Source: Mesobacillus zeae
Lineage (GTDB): Bacteria > Bacillota > Bacilli > Bacillales > Cytobacillaceae
Length of the DNA stretch: 64,000 bases
Assembly: GCF_003570705.1 (NCBI RefSeq)
Contig: NZ_QWVT01000015.1
Coordinates: 1 to 64,000, forward strand
Reading direction: 5' to 3'
The position numbers were made by a program, and so were the translations under genes. The notes beneath the pieces are model-generated. The model was not told the origin of the DNA, searched no databases, and saw nothing but the letters and a program-made list of their open reading frames with translations. Shown in pieces: positions 33,099-41,749 of this stretch. The number at the start of each line of letters is the position of its first letter. The stretch's first letter is position 1.

Positions 33099-33596
33099 AT
33101 GAGGATTGCGGTCATTTCGGATACACATATACCAAAACGCGCCAGTCAGCTTCCGGCTAAATTATCATCTGAGTTGGAACGAGTATCGCTCATTATCCAT
33201 GCCGGTGACTGGCAGACATTGGAGGTATATAACGAAATAGGCAAATACGCTCCTGTTGTCGGAGTAACCGGGAACGTAGATTCTCCCGAACTAGGCAAAG
33301 TTCTTAAGCAAAAAGAAATTGTTCAGATTGAAGGCTTTACGGTAGGGGTGGTTCATGGTCACGGTAAAGGCAAATCAACGGAGAAAAGGGCTCTCGATGC
33401 TTTTTTCGGCGATCAATTGGACTGTCTCATTTATGGACATTCGCATATACCTGTTTTGAAAGAAACCAATGGCACCTTGCTGTTTAATCCCGGGTCTCCC
33501 ACCGACAAAAGGAGGCAAAAGGAGTATTCGTTCGGAATATTGACCATTGGTGAGACATTGGAAGCAGAACACATTTACTTTACCGAAAAAAATTGA
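33099..33596 (+). CDS. Metallophosphoesterase, YfcE/MJ0936 family
   Basis: A 165-residue calcineurin-like phosphoesterase: metal and phosphate ligands in SDTHIPKR (8-15), IHAGDW, VTGNVDSPE, VVHGHGKGKS and YGHSHIP. It probably hydrolyses phosphodiesters in the cytoplasm; the physiological substrate of this family is unsettled. ATG 33099 is chosen because AAGGGGGGTGG lies just upstream and the beta-1 strand MRIAVISDTH begins there. It stands between ku and a convergent MOSC gene. Confidence 0.9.
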   Translation: MRIAVISDTHIPKRASQLPAKLSSELERVSLIIHAGDWQTLEVYNEIGKYAPVVGVTGNVDSPELGKVLKQKEIVQIEGFTVGVVHGHGKGKSTEKRALDAFFGDQLDCLIYGHSHIPVLKETNGTLLFNPGSPTDKRRQKEYSFGILTIGETLEAEHIYFTEKN

Positions 33597-33638
33597 GGGA
33601 AGAAAGATGGGATTTTTTCAAAGTAATAGTGAGGAAAT

Positions 33639-33666
33639 CCGGAAAGGTCTGTTAGAACCTTTCCGG
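33639..33666 (-). terminator. Hairpin between convergent genes
   Basis: The perfect 10-bp stem CCGGAAAGGT/ACCTTTCCGG has an 8-nt loop downstream of the MOSC gene; the following T-run is weak. Confidence 0.5.
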
Positions 33667-33712
33667 GTGAACCTTATCCAACATGCGTTTTACTGTTTAC
33701 TACGCTTGCATT

Positions 33713-34441
33713 TCAATCCAGGAGGAAAACTTCATCGCCTGTTTGAATCTGCCCTGTTTGAATTACGGAAGCATAAACGCCAAAATGATTGTTTCTTTCT
33801 TTAGAAACGGTTTTTAGCAAAGTGGGATTTTTTTCCCCGCTTTTAGGATCCACTGTAATAATCATACATCTTTCACAATGTCTTTTTAACTCGATTTCTA
33901 CGTCTTTTCCTATCTTAAGCCTTTTTCCAAACCACTGTTCTTCGATGAAAGGCGCACCATCAATTAATGACAGTAGTAGATTTGGCCGGAACCTTTGGTA
34001 ATCGAGTTCAGATTCCCCCCATATTTCTTTTAGCTTGTTTAGGGAAGGTTCTGTAACCAACAGGATATGCTCTTCTTCGATTGCTCCTAATGGAACATGT
34101 CCAGGAGCATATTGTATAGAAGAAACTTTTTTCTTCGACTTGGTTTCTATTTCTTTGATCAGTTCCCAATCTCCCCAATCAACAATTTTTCCGTCCGGTG
34201 TCGTGATTTCGACAGGTGGAAGTTCATCCAGTCGTTCGTCTGCAGTAAATCTGGCCTTATAGCGAACCATTTCCGGAAACTGTGTAATCGTTAAAAACTT
34301 CCCAGATCTCGTTTCATCCAAAAAAGCATGGCTTCTGTCCCCGTACAACCCATATTCCATCACCCTTGTTTTGGCAACCTTTTCTCCAAGAAAGGACTTA
34401 ACAGGATGGCGGACAATTTCCTCAATATGACCGATTAACAT
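33713..34441 (-). CDS. MOSC-domain protein
   Basis: A 242-residue protein: N-terminal MOSC_N-like part (GHIEEIVRHPVKSFLGEKV, MEYGLYGDRSHAFLD) and a MOSC domain with the conserved cysteine in RHCERCMIITVDPKSGEKNP. MOSC proteins handle activated sulfur or act as molybdenum-cofactor-dependent amidoxime/hydroxylamine reductases. The DmsA-type molybdoenzyme lies 1.4 kb away, but direct cooperation is unproven. AAGGAGTGG precedes ATG 34441; GTG 34450 lies within that signal. Confidence 0.82.
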   Translation of the reverse strand: MLIGHIEEIVRHPVKSFLGEKVAKTRVMEYGLYGDRSHAFLDETRSGKFLTITQFPEMVRYKARFTADERLDELPPVEITTPDGKIVDWGDWELIKEIETKSKKKVSSIQYAPGHVPLGAIEEEHILLVTEPSLNKLKEIWGESELDYQRFRPNLLLSLIDGAPFIEEQWFGKRLKIGKDVEIELKRHCERCMIITVDPKSGEKNPTLLKTVSKERNNHFGVYASVIQTGQIQTGDEVFLLD

Positions 34442-34558
34442 TTTAACCACTCCTTAGCATTTCCTTTAAATGCAATCTTGTGAACCAACAATCTACCTTA
34501 TTTGAATTCGACAATAGGTAAGTTAATTCCTCTAACCGAACATCGCGGGATAGTATAG

Positions 34559-34591
34559 AAAAATCGCACAGGCTAAGCCCGTGCGATTTTT
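34559..34591. terminator. Terminator of the DUF6509-like gene
   Basis: AAAAATCGCAC pairs with GTGCGATTTTT around 11 nt, giving T-runs on both strands. Confidence 0.85.
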
Positions 34592-34600
34592 CATCATACA

Positions 34601-34900
34601 TTATTCTTTCATATCCTCTTGTGGCAGTTGAGCCTGGCAGTATTCTTGCACTTGCTTTTCTTCATCATCTTCAAGTGCAAAGTCGAGCACTTTTTCGCTT
34701 GAGCGTTCAATAAAATAGTATTGCCGCACTTTGCCTTCTCCAGTTTCAAGCGAGAAAATGACCTTCAGCATGAGGCCGTTATCTGTATACAATTCATCCT
34801 CTTCGTCTACTTCAATATCTAAAAAGAATTCAAATCGTTCTCCCTGCAGGAGGCCGAACGGATCTTCGAGAATTTCCGCCGTATGTCCGGTAATTTCCAT
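34601..34900 (-). CDS. Small conserved protein, DUF6509-like
   Basis: A 99-residue acidic protein: MEITGHTAEILEDPFGLLQG, then a strand-rich RFEFFLDIEVDEEDELYTDNG and LMLKVIFSLETGEGKVRQYYF, and a Glu/Gln-rich tail. The opening resembles DUF6509 proteins as I remember them, a family of unknown function. AAAGG is 12 nt before this ATG and abuts the ATG at 34912, so the start could be 12 bases longer. It has its own terminator. Confidence 0.65.
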   Translation of the reverse strand: MEITGHTAEILEDPFGLLQGERFEFFLDIEVDEEDELYTDNGLMLKVIFSLETGEGKVRQYYFIERSSEKVLDFALEDDEEKQVQEYCQAQLPQEDMKE

Positions 34901-35128
34901 ATTGTACATCATCCTTTAAATTTTTCTTCTCTTTATTATATAACCTATCATGGCAAAACAATCAACCATGGGCATTTTTTTAGGAATCTGGCAAAGTTTG
35001 AACAAAGTCTTCAATGCTTTGTGAAATTAGTGTGAACGTTCATTATCCTGCATATTTTCTCCTTGAAGATAAAGGTAAAATCAAATTGTTAGATTATTCC
35101 TTTCACCAAGTTAGCGAACAATTTATTT

Positions 35129-35144
35129 TGTGATTAATTTCACA
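35129..35144 (+). promoter_or_regulatory. Fnr-type box upstream of torD-dmsAB
   Basis: TGTGATTAATTTCACA is a perfect TGTGA-N6-TCACA palindrome, the Fnr/CRP-type consensus of Bacillus. Its centre is only about 28 bases before ATG 35165, close for activation from -41.5. This would fit better if translation starts at ATG 35207 (MQVARLNLY). Anaerobic control is inferred. Confidence 0.65.
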
Positions 35145-35164
35145 ACAAGAGCTGAGGTGGATCC

Positions 35165-35806
35165 ATGATTAAGTTAAAGGGAGATTCGGTAAAAAGGTTT
35201 CAGGACATGCAGGTGGCGAGGCTAAATCTTTATGTTTTTTTGCATTGTTTGTTTTCGGAACCGCTGACGGAACAAGTTTTTATATCTTTAAAGGATTACG
35301 GATACACCGAGGAAATAGAGGAGCTCAACGAGGGCGGAAAAATGCTGGCTAATTTTTTTAACAAAGCTGGCGAGGCACAGCTGCAAGCGGAACAAAACGA
35401 ATTCAAGCGGCTTTTTATCGGCCCCGAATCCCTTCCGGCTCCTCCATGGGAATCATTTTACACAACTAAAGAACAAATTTTGTTTGGGGAAACAATGTAC
35501 AGAGTCAGAGAAAAGTATAGTCTGGCAGGGCTCGAGTACGCCAGGAAAAATTCAGAGCCGGAGGACCACATTGCTGTCGAGCTCGAATTCATGGCATGGC
35601 TAATCGAGAAGGGTCCTGAAACTTTTCCGGAGCAGCTTACATTCTTTGAAGAACACTTATACAGGTGGGTCCCGCTGTTTACGGAAAAACTTTGTGCCAG
35701 TACCGCAAGCCTTCTTTATAAAGGGGCAGCACTCATGCTAAAAGATTTTATCCGCTTTGAAACAGACACTCTGAAAGATATGAAGGAGAGGTTAGAGCAT
35801 GTCTGA
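35165..35806 (+). CDS. torD: TorD/DmsD-family molybdoenzyme chaperone
   Basis: A 213-residue all-helical chaperone for twin-arginine-exported molybdoenzymes. It binds the signal peptide and assists cofactor insertion. Seen are the N-terminal VARLNLYVFLHCLFSEPLTE helix, FKRLFIGPESLPAPPWESFY (the family GP..PxPPWES loop) and EPEDHIAVELEFMAWLIEK. GAGGTGG precedes ATG 35165; an internal ATG at 35207 is possible. Its end overlaps dmsA by 8 bases, implying coupled translation with its client. An Fnr-type box lies upstream. Confidence 0.88.
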   Translation: MIKLKGDSVKRFQDMQVARLNLYVFLHCLFSEPLTEQVFISLKDYGYTEEIEELNEGGKMLANFFNKAGEAQLQAEQNEFKRLFIGPESLPAPPWESFYTTKEQILFGETMYRVREKYSLAGLEYARKNSEPEDHIAVELEFMAWLIEKGPETFPEQLTFFEEHLYRWVPLFTEKLCASTASLLYKGAALMLKDFIRFETDTLKDMKERLEHV

Positions 35807-38183
35807 AGATACCAACCTGCTTAAAAATAAAATGCAGAGGCGTACGTTTTTAAAATGGTCCGGAGCTATTGGCGTTCCACTCGTCCTTGGCGGATTCGGG
35901 ACAAAGAAGCTGCTTGAAAAGAGTGAGTCTAAGCCTGCTGCTGGTAATCACAAAAAAGACTTGCCGGAAAATATAGTGTCCACTTGCAGCATCAATAATT
36001 GCGGAGGACGATGTGTCATAAAAGCACATGTCGTGGATGGTGTTGTCACAAGGATAGGGACAGACACAAATGATGATGATATCCTGACTCCACAAATGCG
36101 GGCATGTATAAGGGGAAGAGGATATCGGAAGATGCTTTATCATCCCGACAGGCTGAAGTATCCTATGAAACGTGTCGGAAAGCGTGGCGAGGGGAAATTC
36201 GAACGAATCAGCTGGGAAGAGGCAATAGACACGATCGCCGGCGAAATGAAACGAATTGGAGACCAATACGGGCCAGAATCACGATATGTAAATTATGCTT
36301 CCGGACAGTCCTGGGGCTTATTCAGCGGGAGGAACATGGCACGGAAGCTGCTGGCTATGACTGGCGGTTATCTTAATTACAGAAATGATTACAGTTCAGG
36401 GGCAGCAAATGTAGCTACACCGTATACATACGGTACTAACAACTCGGGAAGCAGCTTTGACTCTATTTTGCATACGAAATATATCATCCTTTGGGGACAA
36501 AATCCTTCTGAAATGATAAATTCAACTCCATATATGTACTATCTGCGAGAGGCTAAGAAAAACGGAGCCAAAGTCATTGTAATCGACCCCCGCTATACGG
36601 ATACTTCGATTGGCTTTGCGGACGAATGGATACCAATCCTTCCGACAACCGATAATGCAATGATGGATGCAATGGCATATGTCATGGTAACTGAAGAGCT
36701 GTATGACCATGAATTTATTCAAAAGTATTGTGTTGGATTTGATGAAGCTTCAATGCCTGATGGGGTACCTGAAGGCGAATCTTTAAAAAGCTATTTGACA
36801 GGGAAGAAAGATGGAATACCTAAAACGCCTGAGTGGGCTGAAAAAATATGCGGCGTTCCTGCTGCCAAAATTCGCGAGATTGCCAGGGATTACGCAACTG
36901 CCAAACCAGCGGCGCTTATCCAGGGTTGGGGGCCGCAAAGGCATGCCTATGGAGAGCAAATTGTAAGGGGCGGCGCCCAACTGGCAAGCATAACCGGGAA
37001 TGTCGGGAAACTGGGAGGCTGGGCTGCCGGAACCGGCTACTGGTCCAGATCTGACATTGTTTATCCGATCGAGTTTGAAAATCCGGTTAAAGCATCAATC
37101 CCTTGCTTTTTATGGAGCGATGCAGTTGAAAGAGGGACCGAGTTGACGGCAGAAGATGGTCTGGAGGGAACGAAAAAGTTAAAGTCAAACATCAAGCTGA
37201 TTTTCAACATTGCAGGCAACATGCTAGTAAACCAGCACTCGGATATCAATAAAACCACAAAGCTTCTCCAGGACGAAAAAAAAGTGGAGTTTATTGTCGT
37301 GAGCGATCTGTTCATGACCCCTAGTGCTAAATATGCCGATATCCTTCTGCCGGGCACGACCTTCTTTGAAAGGTGGGATATTGGAGTTCCATGGTGCTTT
37401 GGCGATTATGTCGTTTTTGGCGGGAAGGCCATCGATCCTTTATATGAATGCCGCAATGAATATGATGTTTTTGCGAATATCGCTGGAAAGTTTGGCCTGA
37501 AAGAAGAATTTAGCGAAGGAAAATCCATGCTTGACTGGGTGAAGGTCAGCATTGACAGGACGCAAAAAGAATTGCATCCTGATTTTCCGTCCTTTGAGGA
37601 GTTCAGCAAGAATGGCATTCATCATTTTACTTTTGACGAGCCTCTTGTAGGGTTCAAGGAACAGGTTGAAGGCAATCAGAAGTTTGAAACGCCTTCCGGG
37701 AAAATCGAATTGTTTTCCAAGGCACTATGGGATATGAACAAACACGATGAAATACCTGCTATCGCAAAATACGTGCCAGCATGGGAGGGCCCAGAAGACC
37801 CGTTGAAAGAAAAGTATCCGCTACAGCTGATCGGCTGGCACTATAAACGGAGATGCCACTCGACCCATGATAATAACCCATGGCTTGAAGAAGCAGCAAA
37901 GCAGGAAATGTGGATCAACCCAAACGATGCTGAGGAGAGAGGAATCAAGGATGGAGATAGAGTCAAAGTATTCAATGACAGGGGAAAACTCTTTATTGAT
38001 GCAAAAGTAACCACACGGATAATTCCCGGAGTAATAGGGATTCCTCAAGGCGCCTGGTTCACACCAAACAAAAAGGGCATTGACCAGCGAGGTTCGCTCA
38101 ATGTATTGACTGCCCAGCGGCCGACTCCGCTTGCAAAAGCAAATCCGCAGCAAACCAACCTGGCCGAAGTGAAAAAAGCATAG
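35799..38183 (+). CDS. dmsA: DmsA-like molybdopterin oxidoreductase catalytic subunit
   Basis: A 794-residue DMSO-reductase-family subunit: Tat signal with MQRRTFLKWSGAIG (about 12-25), an N-terminal 4Fe-4S site (CSINNCGGRC near 64-73 and a later cysteine in RACIRGRG), the bis-MGD core (ISWEEAIDTIAGEM, FLWSDAVERG region) and a molydopterin-binding C-terminal domain with INPNDAEERGIKDGDRVKVF. It should act outside the membrane after Tat export, reducing DMSO or a related acceptor such as an N-oxide, selenate or arsenate; the substrate cannot be decided. Its chaperone is upstream and the iron-sulfur subunit downstream. Confidence 0.9.
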   Translation: MSEDTNLLKNKMQRRTFLKWSGAIGVPLVLGGFGTKKLLEKSESKPAAGNHKKDLPENIVSTCSINNCGGRCVIKAHVVDGVVTRIGTDTNDDDILTPQMRACIRGRGYRKMLYHPDRLKYPMKRVGKRGEGKFERISWEEAIDTIAGEMKRIGDQYGPESRYVNYASGQSWGLFSGRNMARKLLAMTGGYLNYRNDYSSGAANVATPYTYGTNNSGSSFDSILHTKYIILWGQNPSEMINSTPYMYYLREAKKNGAKVIVIDPRYTDTSIGFADEWIPILPTTDNAMMDAMAYVMVTEELYDHEFIQKYCVGFDEASMPDGVPEGESLKSYLTGKKDGIPKTPEWAEKICGVPAAKIREIARDYATAKPAALIQGWGPQRHAYGEQIVRGGAQLASITGNVGKLGGWAAGTGYWSRSDIVYPIEFENPVKASIPCFLWSDAVERGTELTAEDGLEGTKKLKSNIKLIFNIAGNMLVNQHSDINKTTKLLQDEKKVEFIVVSDLFMTPSAKYADILLPGTTFFERWDIGVPWCFGDYVVFGGKAIDPLYECRNEYDVFANIAGKFGLKEEFSEGKSMLDWVKVSIDRTQKELHPDFPSFEEFSKNGIHHFTFDEPLVGFKEQVEGNQKFETPSGKIELFSKALWDMNKHDEIPAIAKYVPAWEGPEDPLKEKYPLQLIGWHYKRRCHSTHDNNPWLEEAAKQEMWINPNDAEERGIKDGDRVKVFNDRGKLFIDAKVTTRIIPGVIGIPQGAWFTPNKKGIDQRGSLNVLTAQRPTPLAKANPQQTNLAEVKKA

Positions 38184-38206
38184 TAAGCAGGGAAAGGAGC
38201 GGCATA

Positions 38207-38782
38207 ATGACCCAACTAGGTTTTTATATTGACCAAAGCCGATGCGTAGGCTGCAAAGCATGTTCTGTCGCCTGCAAGGACCTTAACGAACTCGATGTCG
38301 GCATAAATTTCCGCAGAGTGTATTCTATTGAAAGCGGGGGATATACACGATCAGGAAGCGGCGGCATAGAAACGAATGTAGCAGCATATTATTTTTCGAT
38401 TTCATGCAACCACTGCACTGCCCCAGCCTGCCTTCCACGCTGTCCTACACAATCCATCACAAAACGGGAAGAGGATGGAGTCGTAATCGTTGACCAGGAA
38501 AAATGCATCGGCAGCAGGTTTTGCGTTGAGGCATGCCCATACGGTGCCCCGCAATTTGATAAGAAACTCTTTAAAATGGCAAAATGCGATACATGCCTTG
38601 ATATTCGGGACAACGGAGGAGAGCCTGTCTGTGTCTCTACCTGTCCGCAAAGGGCAATTGAGTTAGGACCTATTGATGTACTGAGGAAAAAATTCGGCAA
38701 GACCAGCCAGGTAAGAGGAATGCCAAGACCGGTAACGAAACCAAATCTTGTCATCACTCCCCATAGGAACGCTAAAATATAA
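38207..38782 (+). CDS. dmsB: DmsB-like four-cluster iron-sulfur subunit with a Ser ligand substitution
   Basis: A 191-residue ferredoxin-like subunit with four Cys groups: C13-C16-C19-C23, C67-C70-C75-C79, a third group C100-S103-C106-C110 (KCIGSRFCVEACP) and CDTC..CVSTC near 127-146. The second cysteine of the third group is serine (codon AGC at 38513), whereas DmsB proteins normally read CIGCRYC. NarH has tryptophan at the corresponding place and holds a [3Fe-4S] cluster there, so a similar altered cluster is possible. GGAAAGGAG lies upstream. No DmsC membrane anchor follows. Confidence 0.9.
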   Translation: MTQLGFYIDQSRCVGCKACSVACKDLNELDVGINFRRVYSIESGGYTRSGSGGIETNVAAYYFSISCNHCTAPACLPRCPTQSITKREEDGVVIVDQEKCIGSRFCVEACPYGAPQFDKKLFKMAKCDTCLDIRDNGGEPVCVSTCPQRAIELGPIDVLRKKFGKTSQVRGMPRPVTKPNLVITPHRNAKI

Positions 38783-38789
38783 CAAACTT

Positions 38790-38818
38790 AAAAGGTGCCA
38801 TAATATATGGTGCCTTTT
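38790..38818 (+). terminator. Terminator of the torD-dmsAB operon
   Basis: AAAAGGTGCCATA pairs with TATGGTGCCTTTT around a very short loop; it marks the operon end without a dmsC gene. Confidence 0.88.
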
Positions 38819-38888
38819 ATATTTCCCTCCTTATTACATAAAAGCTCAGCAGGCATCAAACACTAGAAATTAAAAAGGGGGGAGTTTG

Positions 38889-40235
38889 ATGAGCAGTCAA
38901 TGCACATCTTCAGAAGGTAAAAAGCTAAAATGGTGGCAGCTGTCCATGATTGGAGTTGGCTGCATCATTGGCACTGGATTTTTCCTCGGTTCTGGACTGG
39001 CAATCACGATGGCCGGGCCGGCTGTGCTGATCGCTTTTATCATGGCAGCTGCCGGAACTTATCTAGTATTTGATGCGTTGTCAAGAATGTCTGCAAAAGA
39101 CCCGCAGAAAGGCTCTTTCCGGTCCTATGCGAAAAATGCGTATGGGCATTGGGCAGGCTTTACCAGCGGGTGGGTTTATTGGAGTTCAGAATTATTGATT
39201 ATGGGGAGTCAGCTTACAGCTCTGTCTATCTTTTCTCGCTTCTGGTTCCCGGATGTCCCGCTATGGGTTTTCGCTTCCGGATATGCGGTCCTTGGTCTTG
39301 TCGTGATCCTGACAGGGACAAAGGGGTTTGAAAAAATGGAAAACATATTTGCTGTTATAAAAGTAGCAGCAATCCTAATGTTTCTTATTATTGCGGCGCT
39401 CGCCTTATTCGGGATTATACACGGGAGAGGGAATGAATTTGTAGCACCTGGCACTTTCAACGACTTTTTCCCCAGAGGATTTAAGGGGCTGTGGACTGGG
39501 CTGATTTTTGCATTTTACGCTTTTGGCGGCATTGAAATTATGGGGATGATGGCACCACGGCTTAAAAACAAAGAAGATGCACCAAAAGCGGGAAAAGTCA
39601 TGCTTCTTCTATTAACATCGATTTATTTGTTGTCCATCTCTCTTGCGGTAACGATGGTTCGCTTTGATGAATTTAACACAAGAGAAAGTCCATTTGTCTT
39701 GGCGCTTGAACGGTATGATTTGCCGGTTGTCCCGCATCTTTTTAACGGAGCCATGATTATCGCGGGTTTCTCGACAATGTGTGCATCGCTATTTGCCGTG
39801 ACCACAATGATCGTCACGCTAGCGAAAGACGGGGATGCTCCAAAGGCGCTTGCAAATAAAGGAAAGCTAAAGGTTCCGCATTTTGCGTTGGGACTGACAA
39901 CAGCAGGCTTAATTGCCTCGATCGTATTGGCGCTAGCGATGCCTGACAAAATTTACGAATTCTTAACGACAGCAGCAGGCTTAATGCTTCTGTACAATTG
40001 GCTTTTTGTACTTTTTTCCTATAAAAGAATTATTAAGCTAAGCGGTTTCCAGCAAATCAAACAGATAACGGGGATTGTCTTGATCGCTTTTGCGGTCAGC
40101 GGCACGCTCCTTGATAAAGGAAGCCGGCCTGGATTTTTTATCAGCCTGCTCTTTGTTGGAATCATTGGATTGGTATTGCTGATCATCAATATGATTGGGA
40201 AAAGAAAGAAGAGCCTTAATACACGGGAAGCCTGA
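38889..40235 (+). CDS. Amino acid permease (APC superfamily)
   Basis: A 448-residue transporter with 12 membrane segments. The first shows the APC signature WWQLSMIGVGCIIGTGFFLGSG, and the consensus FAFYAFGGIEIMGMMA lies in segment 6. Such permeases import amino acids with H+ or Na+. The substrate is not resolvable; the closest impression is the AAT/ GABA-permease branch. GGGGGGAG precedes ATG 38889, and an in-frame TTG abuts it. It has its own terminator and no link to dms is evident. Confidence 0.88.
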   Translation: MSSQCTSSEGKKLKWWQLSMIGVGCIIGTGFFLGSGLAITMAGPAVLIAFIMAAAGTYLVFDALSRMSAKDPQKGSFRSYAKNAYGHWAGFTSGWVYWSSELLIMGSQLTALSIFSRFWFPDVPLWVFASGYAVLGLVVILTGTKGFEKMENIFAVIKVAAILMFLIIAALALFGIIHGRGNEFVAPGTFNDFFPRGFKGLWTGLIFAFYAFGGIEIMGMMAPRLKNKEDAPKAGKVMLLLLTSIYLLSISLAVTMVRFDEFNTRESPFVLALERYDLPVVPHLFNGAMIIAGFSTMCASLFAVTTMIVTLAKDGDAPKALANKGKLKVPHFALGLTTAGLIASIVLALAMPDKIYEFLTTAAGLMLLYNWLFVLFSYKRIIKLSGFQQIKQITGIVLIAFAVSGTLLDKGSRPGFFISLLFVGIIGLVLLIINMIGKRKKSLNTREA

Positions 40236-40272
40236 AAAAAAGCTTGTTGGCGATGCCACAAGCTTTTTTAAA
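40236..40272 (+). terminator. Terminator of the permease gene
   Basis: AAAAAAGCTTGT pairs with ACAAGCTTTTTT around about 10 nt, giving a T-run. Confidence 0.88.
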
Positions 40273-40299
40273 AGGTCAGAAAAGCGCTGAAGATTATCC

Positions 40300-40375
40300 G
40301 GCTGTAGTGCCCAGCATCTAGCAGACTTCGCCCATTTCCATACGAGGAATCATAGGATGTGAAGTAAGGTGATGT
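40300..40375. repeat. Dispersed intergenic repeat, copy C (partial)
   Basis: GGCTGTAGTGCCCAGCATCT and CAGACTTCGCCCAT match the central part of copy A, and CATAGGATGTG.AGTAAGG also recurs there in the same order. Confidence 0.6.
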
Positions 40376-40446
40376 TAAAACGAAAAAACAAAATACCTTT
40401 TTTTATAAACCCGATATCCGAAAGAAAGCGTATTAGATCAGGCTTT

Positions 40447-40630
40447 TGGTCGATATATTGCGTCGGATGGTTGATATCCAGATGGAGTTGATTGACATCC
40501 CGCGTGAGATGGTTGATTTGTCTTCAAAGTTGGTTGATATCAAAAAAAATAGCGACAAAAAAAGGGGGGAAGTATGCTTTCTTAATCCCAAAATGCCATT
40601 CTGAGCAACTGGTTTTATTAAAAAAACTCA
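40447..40630. repeat. Second locus of the 21/42-bp repeat family, with shared 3' flank
   Basis: At 40447-40544 five imperfect 21-bp units, read in frame, give LVDILRR, MVDIQME, LIDIPRE, MVDLSSK and LVDIKK, the same heptads as the array at 106-663. The 3' flank (40589-40630, CCATTCTGAGCAACTGG then TTTTATTAAAAA.ACTCA) matches 714-752 beside the first array, where the sequence is CCATTTTAGCAGCCGG then TTTTATTAAAAAGGCTCA. No start signal or long open frame supports translation. Confidence 0.7.
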
Positions 40631-40744
40631 TCGCATGAGAAATCTATGCTGGTTTTTGCTTGAAAATATTTTGTCAAATAAAAAGGCGCGCAAAGGACGC
40701 GCGCACCCAGTAAGTCCACATTGAAATTGCTTGCGCTCTTCGTG

Positions 40745-40931
40745 TTGTCCAGCTACAGCGCCCAGGGGATCGATTCATAAGCCAATCCGTCATGAATGTT
40801 AAAGAGCAACCTTCTCGCCGGCACGTCTTATGCTTGTCGCACCTTAACAAGGCGCATCCGCATTTCATTTTCCTTTATCTCAGTCAATGGACTCAAGTCC
40901 ATACGTCGCTGAACGGGCGCTTGCACATTCC
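40745..40931. repeat. Dispersed intergenic repeat, copy D
   Basis: It begins TTGTCCAGCTACAGCGCCCA and ends AGTCCATACGTCGCTGAACGGGCGCTT.CACATTC, with CCTTTATCTCAGTCA between; all three blocks recur in copy A in the same order. Inside, GACTTGATTGG-like and CTTATGCTTGTCG segments differ from copy A. It ends exactly at the stop of the LysE-type gene. The remainder of 40376-40744 holds the 21-bp repeat locus and a short GC-rich hairpin (GCGCGC pair near 40686). Confidence 0.65.
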
Positions 40932-41570
40932 TTATTTGAGCAGGATTTTTGCTGCTTGATAGCCAAAGTAAATGGCAAAAGCAATCAGTGAAATACCTGA
41001 CAGAACTGAAATCCATGTGAGAATTCTTACAGTCAGGAGCTTTCGGAAGCTGCTTGAAATGGCTGCCATTACAATATCCCAGGTGACAAGGCCAAGAATG
41101 ATGGCTGAACTGTACAAAACAAGCTCGCTTGTACCATAAGAAGAGGCAGCCTTAGCCAGAACAGATCCATAAATACCTAGCCAAAAAAGAATGGTCAATG
41201 GATTTGAGATGGACATAAGAAAACCGGAAATGAATGATTTGCTTTTTGATTCATCCTTATTGTCCCGCATGACAATTTTCCCGGCACCAGCAACGCTTTC
41301 AATGCCTGTGTACAAAAGGACAAATGAACCAAACAGCCACAGGAATGTCTGGATCAGAGGTGTTTCCAAAAAACGGACCACTCCCATATAAACGGCAAGC
41401 ATATAAACAATGTCGGCTGTAACGGCTCCTAGTCCTAGAAGCCATGCATGTAGGAAGCCGCTCCTGATACCTTTGTCCATCTGTGCCGCATTCACCGGCC
41501 CGATTGGGGCGGCAAGCGATAACCCTAAAAATATATAGCCAAAGAAAATACTCAATAGCAGGCCCTCCAT
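40932..41570 (-). CDS. LysE family amino-acid exporter
   Basis: A 212-residue membrane protein with six predicted spans. The LysE signature lies at the N-terminus (GLSLAAPIGPVNAAQMDKGIRSGF) and the second half holds SNPLTILFWLGIYG. Family members export lysine, threonine, homoserine and other amino acids. Ribosome-binding site is weak (TAGGGA). The gene ends against dispersed repeat copy D. Upstream, 41571-41907 holds only the ydjO promoter region. Confidence 0.88.
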   Translation of the reverse strand: MEGLLLSIFFGYIFLGLSLAAPIGPVNAAQMDKGIRSGFLHAWLLGLGAVTADIVYMLAVYMGVVRFLETPLIQTFLWLFGSFVLLYTGIESVAGAGKIVMRDNKDESKSKSFISGFLMSISNPLTILFWLGIYGSVLAKAASSYGTSELVLYSSAIILGLVTWDIVMAAISSSFRKLLTVRILTWISVLSGISLIAFAIYFGYQAAKILLK

Positions 41571-41749
41571 TTGTCCCTAGTCATTCAATTGCTCGTCTGT
41601 TTATATGTATTCGAACCTGGTGACTTGTACGACAAAAAACTGGCTTGTATTGATTCTTGAATTTTAATAATTGGAGGAATAAATAGGAGAACCGGAAATA
41701 TACTAAAAGGGATGTGCAGGAATTGGCAAATGGGGGATGAATGTCTTTT

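Noticed and set aside
33608-33804. Plus-strand open frame starting MGFFQSNSEEIRKGLL
   Set aside because: It runs across the hairpin and the 3' end of the MOSC gene in the wrong frame, and no family resemblance is seen.
35029-35046. Second Fnr-type half-site (TGTGAACGTTCATTAT)
   Set aside because: Only the left half matches; the right half does not fit TCACA, so I count only the palindrome at 35129.
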